Shown here piece after piece: positions 32,771 to 39,788 of a DNA stretch of 64,000 nt; the first letter of the stretch is position 1, and the number at the start of each line of letters is the position of its first letter. The notes under the pieces are model-generated. The model worked only from the letters and a program-made list of their open reading frames with translations, had not been told where the DNA came from and did not search any database. This stretch comes from Deltaproteobacteria bacterium. Lineage in GTDB: Bacteria; Myxococcota_A; Polyangia; Polyangiales; Polyangiaceae. The position numbers and the translations under genes were made by a program. The stretch is taken from assembly GCA_016218915.1 (NCBI GenBank), contig JACRCQ010000041.1, forward strand, positions 124,001 to 188,000, in the 5' to 3' direction.

Positions 32771-35005
32771 ATGGCAAGACTGCGGCTCTTGTTTTCGATG
32801 ATCGTGCTCGCCTTGCTCGTGAGCTTCGCAGCGTGCTCCAACACCACGGACAGCGCGGGTGCAGCGGGCGAGGAGGGGGAAGAGACGCCTGACGTGTGGG
32901 CAGGCAAGGACGATTCGGCCTCCAAGCTCGCCTACAACTCGATCAGCAAGAGGGAGCAGTTCGAGGCCATGGCGTTCCAGTCCGGCGGCACGGTCACGCT
33001 GGGCCGGTCACTCAAGTTCCTGATCGACTACCGCAAGACTTCGTCGCCGAAGCTGCGGTTCATGAACGCCAATTACACGCTCAAGGCCACGGACGATCCG
33101 AACTGCGTCAAGTACCACTACTACTTCGCCAAGGCGGTGCTGACCGGCTTCAACGAGACGATCGCCACGTTCAACGAGTCGACCTACAAGGCGAGCAAGC
33201 GCTTCTATGCGGGCACGATCCAGGAGTATCGGCTCGGCGGCCCTGACGAGATCCTGTACGGAATCCAGTTCTATCCGGAGGACACCGTTGCCGAGAAGGA
33301 CATCCTGACCGGCGTGAAGATCGTGCGAAAGGCGTTCACCATCCCGGGCGCCAAGGTCGCGTTCGTGGCTACGGGACCCCAGCAGACCGCCAAGACGATC
33401 GGCGATGCGCTTGCCGCGATCAAGGTCGAGAACCTCACGATCGATCAGGTGCTGGGCGCGATCAACTTCATGCCGATGAACCTGGGCGAGGCCTGGGGAT
33501 ACCTTCGGATCTTCCCTGCCAACTCCGACAAGCTGACACCGACCGACATCCCGGTCTTTGACCAGCTCCCCCTGGATCTGGCGGTGGTTGCCGGCACGAT
33601 CACGCGTGCGGTGCAGGACGCGAGCTCGCACGTGAACCTCAAGTCCAAGGAGCGGAACACGGCGAACATGGTGTTGCGCGATGCAGGGCCTGACCATGCG
33701 CAGATGGCCGCGCTGGCGGACAAGCCTGTGCACCTCGCGGTCCGCGCCGACGGGTTCGTGCTGGAGGAATCGACCGACGCCGAGGTGCAGAAGAAGTACG
33801 CGGAGCGGGTGAACAAGCCCTGGTCACCGCTGCAGTACGAGCCGGAGACCAAGCTCCTTGCGTTCACGGAGATGTGTCCGACCTCAGCGGATGGCTGTTT
33901 CAACCTTGCGAAGCGTTACGGGAGCAAGGCGGCCAACCTCGGGTTCCTGGTCAACAAGTCGGTGCTCGGACGCACGACGGACTCGTCCAGCCTGAGCGCG
34001 AAGTACGGCTACGATCTGGTGCCTGGCGGCATCGGCGTCCCGATCCAGTACTACCATGACCTCGTGGGCTACGGGCCGAACCAGACGCTGCGTGACAAGC
34101 TCAAGGCGCTCATTGATGCTGAGAAGGCGGGCACACTGACGCCTGACACTCGCCAGGCTGCGGTCCAGCAAGTCCAGCAGCTGTTCTATGCGGCGCAGTT
34201 CCCACCAGGCGTGATCGACAAGATCAAGCAGAAGCTCACTTCGAGCCTGCCCCTGGTCAAGTCATTCAAGGTGCGGTCGAGCGCCAATGCGGAGGACCTT
34301 CCCAACTTCGACGGAGCCGGCTTGTACGACAGCTTCAGCGCGAAGCTGTCGGCAATCGACAATCCGGACGGGTCGTGCGCTGTGGTGGCGAACGAAGGCG
34401 ATGTGGAAACCAAGCTGGAGATCTCCCCCAAGACGATCGCCTGCGCGCTCAAGGGCGCCTACGCGAGCACCTGGAACGTGCGCGCGATCGCGGAGCGGTC
34501 TTTTGCCAGGCTCGATCACGCCACCGCAGGCATGGGCATCGCGATCAACGCCAAGTACGATCGGGAATCGCCGGTGGCAGACAACTCGGTGGCAGTCACC
34601 CGGGTCATCGGCTCCGAAGGCGTGGCCGGGTACACGTTCGCATCCCAGCAAGGCAACAACCTGGTGACCAATCCCACGCCGGGCACGGTCGCAGAGACCG
34701 TGGTCGCCGCGTTCAGCGGCGAATTCGATGCCGCGACCTTCATGGTGCTTCGCTACGCCACGCCCGCGGTCGGCCAGCCGCCCCTCACCCAGACGGTGCT
34801 GACGCAGGAGCAGATGGCTCGCATGCTGGAGATCACGCGTCAGGTCGAATCGACCTACTGCAAGTCCAAGCAGGGCTACTACGAGGGCGATTGCGCCTAC
34901 GTCGCAGTGGACCCGGAGAAGCCGAGAGCGCTCGACCTGGAGTTCAAGATCCTCGAGAACGGGCACTTCGTCAGCAAGCAAGTGCGCGAGTTTGCCGGAC
35001 ACTGA
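32771..35005 (+). CDS. Lipoprotein with PEP-synthase-like swivel and ATP-grasp domains
   Basis: GGGAG precedes the ATG at 32771; signal peptide MARLRLLFSMIVLALLVSFAAC with lipid Cys22, then an acidic spacer with VWAGKDDSAS. Residues near 270-300 (VVAGTITRAVQDASSHVNL, His287) look like the phosphohistidine swivel domain of PEP synthase and glucan water dikinase. Residues about 370-744 resemble the PPDK N-terminal ATP-binding domain: KRYGSKAANLGFL, KVRSSANAEDLPNFDG (near 501) and EIRKV-like strands to the end. Swivel domain ahead of ATP-grasp domain is the reverse of PEP synthase. An ATP-using enzyme on a lipoprotein is odd, since ATP is absent outside the cytoplasm; it may bind another ligand. 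Confidence 0.82.
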   Translation: MARLRLLFSMIVLALLVSFAACSNTTDSAGAAGEEGEETPDVWAGKDDSASKLAYNSISKREQFEAMAFQSGGTVTLGRSLKFLIDYRKTSSPKLRFMNANYTLKATDDPNCVKYHYYFAKAVLTGFNETIATFNESTYKASKRFYAGTIQEYRLGGPDEILYGIQFYPEDTVAEKDILTGVKIVRKAFTIPGAKVAFVATGPQQTAKTIGDALAAIKVENLTIDQVLGAINFMPMNLGEAWGYLRIFPANSDKLTPTDIPVFDQLPLDLAVVAGTITRAVQDASSHVNLKSKERNTANMVLRDAGPDHAQMAALADKPVHLAVRADGFVLEESTDAEVQKKYAERVNKPWSPLQYEPETKLLAFTEMCPTSADGCFNLAKRYGSKAANLGFLVNKSVLGRTTDSSSLSAKYGYDLVPGGIGVPIQYYHDLVGYGPNQTLRDKLKALIDAEKAGTLTPDTRQAAVQQVQQLFYAAQFPPGVIDKIKQKLTSSLPLVKSFKVRSSANAEDLPNFDGAGLYDSFSAKLSAIDNPDGSCAVVANEGDVETKLEISPKTIACALKGAYASTWNVRAIAERSFARLDHATAGMGIAINAKYDRESPVADNSVAVTRVIGSEGVAGYTFASQQGNNLVTNPTPGTVAETVVAAFSGEFDAATFMVLRYATPAVGQPPLTQTVLTQEQMARMLEITRQVESTYCKSKQGYYEGDCAYVAVDPEKPRALDLEFKILENGHFVSKQVREFAGH

Positions 35006-35007
35006 CC

Positions 35008-35790
35008 ATGCCTTCGTCAGACCCCTGGAACCCCGAGCAGTACGAAAGGTTCCGCTCAGAGCGCGCGCAGCCCTTCCACGATCTGATCGCCTTGATCAGG
35101 GCCAGGCCCGGGATGCGCGTGATCGATCTGGGTTGTGGCACCGGAGAGCTGACCGCTGCGCTGGCAACGCGTCTTGCGGAAAGCACCATCCTCGGAATCG
35201 ACCGTTCGGAGGCCATGCTCGAGCGTGCCGCTGCGCGCACCAGCGAACGGGTCCGATTCGCGCGCGCGGAAGTGGCCTCCGTCCAGGACTTCTCAGGCTA
35301 CGATCTGGTGCTTTCCAACGCGACGCTGCATTGGGTGCCGGACAACGAAGCGTTGATGCATCGCATCCTGACGACCCTTCCTTCCGGAGGGCAGCTCGCG
35401 ATCCAGGTTCCACGCAACGACGGGCACGTGTCGCATCGCACGGCAGATGCGCTCGCGCGCGAGTCGCCCTGGGCGGAGAAGCTCGGCGGTTTCGTGCACG
35501 TGAACCAATCGCTGAGCGCAGAGGTGTACTCCTCGCTTCTGTGCGAGCACGGGTGCCACGAGCGGGTCGTGTGCATGGAGAAGATCTACGCGCACGACCT
35601 TGCGCGATCGGAGGACGTGGTGGAGTGGCTCAAGGGGACCCTGCTGACAGCCTACGTATCAAGGCTGGATCCGCAGGATGCAGAGGCCTTCCTGGCTGCC
35701 TACCAGCAGCGATTGATGATCGCTTTGGGCGATCATCGGCCCTACCACTACACCTACCGCAGGATGCTGCTCTGGGCGCAAAAGGGGTAG
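35008..35790 (+). CDS. Tam-like SAM-dependent methyltransferase
   Basis: A 260-residue class I methyltransferase starting 2 bp after the stop of the lipoprotein gene, hence probably translationally coupled. Features typical of trans-aconitate 2-methyltransferase: WNPEQYERFRSERAQPF at the N-terminus, motif I VIDLGCGTGELT (38-49), LGIDRSEAMLERA, DLVLSNATLHWVPD, LPSGGQLAIQVP and the late WLKGTLLTAYVSRL. Tam methylates the carboxylate of trans-aconitate and related acids; whether this protein keeps that substrate cannot be told from sequence alone. Confidence 0.85.
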   Translation: MPSSDPWNPEQYERFRSERAQPFHDLIALIRARPGMRVIDLGCGTGELTAALATRLAESTILGIDRSEAMLERAAARTSERVRFARAEVASVQDFSGYDLVLSNATLHWVPDNEALMHRILTTLPSGGQLAIQVPRNDGHVSHRTADALARESPWAEKLGGFVHVNQSLSAEVYSSLLCEHGCHERVVCMEKIYAHDLARSEDVVEWLKGTLLTAYVSRLDPQDAEAFLAAYQQRLMIALGDHRPYHYTYRRMLLWAQKG

Positions 35791-35811
35791 GGCTCGGGCA
35801 GCCTCCTGCGC

Positions 35812-36441
35812 CTACCCGCCGTGACAGGCGTGGTCGGACTGGCGGCAGGTCTCGTTGTTGTGGCAGTTGGAATCGGCAAGGCACTCGACGCAGCGGAACT
35901 CTGCGGGAAGGCAGTAGGGGTGTCCTCCCGAGCAATTGCCATCTCCCAGGCACTCGACGCACAAGCTCTTCGAAGTGTCGCAGTACGGCCTTCCGCTCGC
36001 GGCTGAGCAATCGCCGCTGGTGGTGCAGCCGGCGACGCAATGGCCGGAGGATGGGTCGCAGACCTGGGTGCCGCCGCCGCAATGGGAGCTCGACACGCAG
36101 GCCACGCATTCCTTCGTGGTCGGGGAGCAGTAGGGCTCACCGCCGCCGCATTGCGCGTCGGTAACGCATCGCACGCACCGGTAGCTTGCAGGGTCGCACT
36201 TCCTGCCATTGGTGCAGTTCGCGTCACCGAGGCATTCGACGCACACGCCGCCGCCTGGCTCGCAATAGGGAACCGGCGGAGCGCACTCGCCGGAGCCTGT
36301 GCAGGCATGCGTGGTGCCCCCGCTGCCACCCGCTCCCAGGGGCGCTCCCGGGTTGTCGCTCGAGCCGCAGCCCGCAACCGCCGTGATCCCGCAAGCCAGC
36401 AGCCATACGAAGGAAGTCTTTCCAAGGTCAGACACTCTCAT
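35812..36441 (-). CDS. Small Cys-rich repeat lipoprotein
   Basis: Signal peptide ends VAGC (lipid Cys25), then a short Gly spacer. The rest is five to six units of about 28 residues of the type CVECLGDANCxxGxxxCxPxxxxC (CVECLGDANC, CVRCVTDAQC, CVACVSSSHC, CVECLGDGNC, CVECLADSNC), about 30 cysteines in 185 residues. This pattern is often labelled Dickkopf-N-terminal-like in myxobacterial secretomes. A disulfide-locked surface protein is likely. It differs from the larger Cys-repeat proteins at 11160 and 57282 by lacking the DCDxxxxNGCE signature. Confidence 0.8.
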   Translation of the reverse strand: MRVSDLGKTSFVWLLACGITAVAGCGSSDNPGAPLGAGGSGGTTHACTGSGECAPPVPYCEPGGGVCVECLGDANCTNGRKCDPASYRCVRCVTDAQCGGGEPYCSPTTKECVACVSSSHCGGGTQVCDPSSGHCVAGCTTSGDCSAASGRPYCDTSKSLCVECLGDGNCSGGHPYCLPAEFRCVECLADSNCHNNETCRQSDHACHGG

Positions 36442-36686
36442 GGTCGCGTCTCCTGTGTGCGCAGCCGGGTCCTGGGAGATCAGTAACCGCTAGCGCAGCA
36501 ATCAGGCACGCTGCGATGGAGTCGATGATCAGCTACAACGCGACGCATTGAGGGGGAGGGGGGAGACGCCACCTCGCGGGGGAAGCTGCTGTGGGTGGCT
36601 GTGAACTCCGTGGTTCCATTCGGAGCGTTCTCAGGTAACACTGGAGGAGGTCGGCGAACGAAGCTGTCGCCGCCTTAGAGGACGAC

Positions 36687-37658
36687 ATGCGACGAAACAC
36701 CTGGGCCATGGTTGGGGGAATGCTGCTGGTGCTGACTGCGCTGGCAGCATGCTCCTCCAGCGAGGATTCAACCCCGGCCAATACCGGCGGAGCTGCAGGG
36801 ACAGGACAGGGCGGGACGGCGGGCTCGGGGCTCGGCGGGACCGGGGGCGCGGACGCGACTGTCGGTGGAAGCGCAGGACAGGGCGGGACCGGGAACGCGG
36901 CAGGCGCGGCTGGGGCCGATGCAACGGTGGATGGTCCTGAAGACGCGGCAAACGAGCCGGACGTGGTACAGGACACACAGCCCGACGTGGTCGACGATCC
37001 GTCGCTGGACGCCGTGTCCGAGGATTTGCCGGCCGATGCTTCTTGCGTACCGCTCGGAGGCCTGGGCCAGGTTGCCTGCACCTGCAACCAGCTCGACGAT
37101 GCGGAGTGGACTTCTTCGTCGCCGTTCTGGTTCGAGGACCACATCGACTTCGGAACGGCCGGGTGGGATCCGACGCAGCTGACCGCGGGGGGAAAGCAGA
37201 TCCTGGCGGACGGTAATCTGGGTGGCAGCTCGATCGAATCGGAGATCACGGCGTTCGAGATGCTCGCGCGTTGCGACTACGCGACGCTGATCAAGAGTGA
37301 GAGCAAGATCGAATACCAGCAGGACGGGGGCGGCAAGAAGACGGACATCCTGGTCAGCATCGACGGCCACAAGGTCGGGGTGAGCGTGGTGCGGGCCTAC
37401 CACTATCCTCCGTCCAATCCCTACACGGAGCCGGAAGCCACGACGATCCTGACCAAGAAGCTCGAGGATATTCCCTTGGCTCTGGCCAACGCCGTGCCGG
37501 CGGACAAGTGGGAGCGTTCGATTCTCGCAGTGATCGCCTGGGATCAGCAGTATGCGGACACGGTTCAGGCGGCCTGGAACGCGCTCGACGCGAACCTGAA
37601 GTCGAACGTAATCGTGTACGTGACCGTGACGGACGGCAACGACACAGTGCTGTACTGA
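36687..37658 (+). CDS. Lipoprotein with conserved-looking C-terminal domain of unknown fold
   Basis: Signal peptide MRRNTWAMVGGMLLVLTALAAC (lipid Cys22), Gly/Ala/Thr spacer, Asp-rich spacer to about 118, a small Cys motif (SCVPLGG...CTCNQLDD), then a compact domain (about 140-323): SSIESEITAFEMLARC, LIKSESKIEYQQ, KKTDILVSIDGHKVGVSV, ILTKKLEDIPLALANAV and a terminal VIVYVTVTDGNDTVLY. The helix-strand order with Glu (ESEI), Asp (KTDILV) and a strand beginning HKVGVSVVRA is reminiscent of restriction-endonuclease-like folds, but the Lys of the D-ExK motif is not in place, so this is a guess. The radical SAM gene starts 12 bp downstream, so the two are probably co-transcribed. Confidence 0.75.
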   Translation: MRRNTWAMVGGMLLVLTALAACSSSEDSTPANTGGAAGTGQGGTAGSGLGGTGGADATVGGSAGQGGTGNAAGAAGADATVDGPEDAANEPDVVQDTQPDVVDDPSLDAVSEDLPADASCVPLGGLGQVACTCNQLDDAEWTSSSPFWFEDHIDFGTAGWDPTQLTAGGKQILADGNLGGSSIESEITAFEMLARCDYATLIKSESKIEYQQDGGGKKTDILVSIDGHKVGVSVVRAYHYPPSNPYTEPEATTILTKKLEDIPLALANAVPADKWERSILAVIAWDQQYADTVQAAWNALDANLKSNVIVYVTVTDGNDTVLY

Positions 37659-37670
37659 GGGGCCTGGCGC

Positions 37671-39785
37671 ATGTGGCCAGACGAGACGCGCTTGACCGGC
37701 TCCGGCGCGGCGTTCAGCCACTGTGCCCTGAACACGACCGTTCGCTGCCAGCATCGTTGCGTGTACTGCTTCGAAGGCGATCGGACCGGGCACGAGGACC
37801 TGTCGTGCGATCAGGCCATTGGATTGATCGAGCAGGCTTCGTCCAAGGTACGGCACGTCATCTTCATGGGCGCCGAGCCCACGCTCAACCCCGACCTGCC
37901 GGAGCTCATCCGTCACGCCACGGGCCTCGGTATGCGGGCGAGCGTGTCGACCAATGCAGTGCGGCTCGCGGACGCCGACTACCTTCGAAGCCTGCACCAT
38001 GCAGGCTTGGCGTCGATCGAGCTGTCGATGCCGTACCCGGACGAGCAGGTGTACGCCGCGGTGACGGCCGCGCGCCCCCAGGGGTTTGGGAGGCTCCTCA
38101 AAGCCCTGGAGAACATAGAGGCGTTGAACCGATCGATCCCCACGGACCTCGAGGTCAACGTCAACATCGTCGTCACCCGGTTCAACGTGCACCGCTTGCG
38201 GGAGGCGGTGGCTCACGTCGAGAGTCGATTCACACGCACTCGCTACGGATTCACGCTCAAGAGGGTTGCCAAGAGCCCGGACCTGTCCGACGAGGCGTTC
38301 TTTCGAGACATCTACGTGCCTTGCAGCGAGCTTCGCGCGGAGCTCGCAGGATTCGCGAGCGCGCTGCCGGACGGCGCCGCGGCACGGTACTGCGGCTTTC
38401 CGCTCTGCGCGCTCGTGGGGCAGGAATGCCGCGATCACGACCTGCTGTACTGGCTGAGCGGTGCTGTGGTCTGGCAGAACTTCTCCGATCAGTTCCGGTC
38501 TGCCCCCATGTATCCCGAGGAGTCCCTGCGGGAGCCTCACCGGTTCCAGTGGATCTGCGATGGATGCACGCTCGATCGGATCTGCCTGCAGCGGGCCTTG
38601 TTCGCGCGCAGCCGCGCCATCGCAGCGGACCGACCCATCGCGTCCCATGAACCCATCCCGAGGCCTCTGCTCGATCTGGTGGCTTCGTACGAGCGTGGGC
38701 GAACGGCGCTTGGTGAGCAGCGCGTGCCGCAAGAGCCGCTGTGCGCGTGGCTGCTGACAGCGCTCGAACGTGCGAGCGGGCCGGATCGCAGGATCGACGG
38801 GACCGACGCGAGCTGGGAGCCCGTGGAGACGAGCGTGGTTGCGCTTCGGCAGGGAGAGCGCATCGCGCGGCTGCGCATCAGGCCGCTGACGGAACACCCA
38901 GCAAGCCTGTGGACCGCCGGGGCCTGGGCTGTGGAGCCGGTGGAATGGCAATCCGGCGCCGCACCGCCCGCTGCGCTCCCGTTCTTCCTGCAGCTTTTGC
39001 GAACCCTTCCCCCAGCTCCCGCGCTCGGGCAACGCGCAGGCGTCGTGGCTGAAGAGCTGCCCGCGCACGCGGCCTTGCCCCCTACGGTCGAGGGGATCCG
39101 ATTCGGCTCGATTCCGCCCGAGCCTTCCCAGCCGGATGCGGTCCGCGCGGCGCGCGAGGTATGGGAAGCCTTCCTGCGCGATGTGGCCCTGGAGCAGGTC
39201 CAGCGAGCGCTTCGCGACCGGACAGGGGGCTCTCTCGCGCAGGTGGAAGCCGTAGCCGACGGCTTCGTGCTCCGACTGCCGGACCAGGAACAGGGGGTGC
39301 CCGTCACGATCAGTCCTTGCGACGGCCCTGCGTCGTACGGCTTTCTGTGCGGGCGCGTACGGCTGGGAGTAGCAGCCGACGCCCTGGAGGACAAGCGGGT
39401 GTCCGTGGGAGTGGCGGCCATTGCTCGAGCGTGCATGATCCTCGGCGAGCAGGGGAGCTGGCCCGACGTCTGGCCCCAGCGCAAGTCGGACTTCCTTCGT
39501 CACGTCTGGCGCGTGTTCGGCGCAGGCCTTCTTCCGAGGGTCGGCTCCCAGGGGTCGCTCTCCCGTGGGATGGTGGCGCCCCGCAAGGTCAGCCTCGGAT
39601 TCACGACCTGGGATCAGCTCCGATTCGAGCTGGTGCTTCTGCCTTGTGCGCTGGCGAATCTCCCCTTTGCCGCCAACGGCTCGATCGCCCTCCAATACCA
39701 CGTATCGCACGCGTCTGCGCAGCATCCGCTGCTCACCCGGATCGTGCAGCAATACGCTTCGATGCTGCGCAGCGCGCGAGACTGA
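37671..39785 (+). CDS. Radical SAM protein with long C-terminal extension
   Basis: GAGGGG 8 bases upstream sets the ATG. The cluster motif is intact: CQHRCVYC (Cys26, 30, 33). GAEPTLNPDLPEL (67-79) is the GGEP-type SAM-binding strand and SVSTNAVRL follows as expected. Further cysteines in CGFPLCALVGQEC and WICDGCTLDRIC (to about 305) look like a SPASM or Twitch auxiliary-cluster region. Residues about 330-704 have no recognisable domain; they contain paired strand motifs suggesting an alpha/beta substrate domain. It lies 12 bp behind the lipoprotein gene, and its end is 3 bp from the end of the convergent radical SAM gene, so it probably belongs to the same locus. Confidence 0.85.
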   Translation: MWPDETRLTGSGAAFSHCALNTTVRCQHRCVYCFEGDRTGHEDLSCDQAIGLIEQASSKVRHVIFMGAEPTLNPDLPELIRHATGLGMRASVSTNAVRLADADYLRSLHHAGLASIELSMPYPDEQVYAAVTAARPQGFGRLLKALENIEALNRSIPTDLEVNVNIVVTRFNVHRLREAVAHVESRFTRTRYGFTLKRVAKSPDLSDEAFFRDIYVPCSELRAELAGFASALPDGAAARYCGFPLCALVGQECRDHDLLYWLSGAVVWQNFSDQFRSAPMYPEESLREPHRFQWICDGCTLDRICLQRALFARSRAIAADRPIASHEPIPRPLLDLVASYERGRTALGEQRVPQEPLCAWLLTALERASGPDRRIDGTDASWEPVETSVVALRQGERIARLRIRPLTEHPASLWTAGAWAVEPVEWQSGAAPPAALPFFLQLLRTLPPAPALGQRAGVVAEELPAHAALPPTVEGIRFGSIPPEPSQPDAVRAAREVWEAFLRDVALEQVQRALRDRTGGSLAQVEAVADGFVLRLPDQEQGVPVTISPCDGPASYGFLCGRVRLGVAADALEDKRVSVGVAAIARACMILGEQGSWPDVWPQRKSDFLRHVWRVFGAGLLPRVGSQGSLSRGMVAPRKVSLGFTTWDQLRFELVLLPCALANLPFAANGSIALQYHVSHASAQHPLLTRIVQQYASMLRSARD

Positions 39786-39788
39786 GAC

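Noticed and set aside
36768..39752. A 994-residue open frame on the minus strand opposite the radical SAM gene
   Set aside because: The plus strand carries clear radical SAM motifs and ribosome sites. The minus frame has no motif and very high Arg/His content, which is typical of antisense frames in GC-rich DNA.
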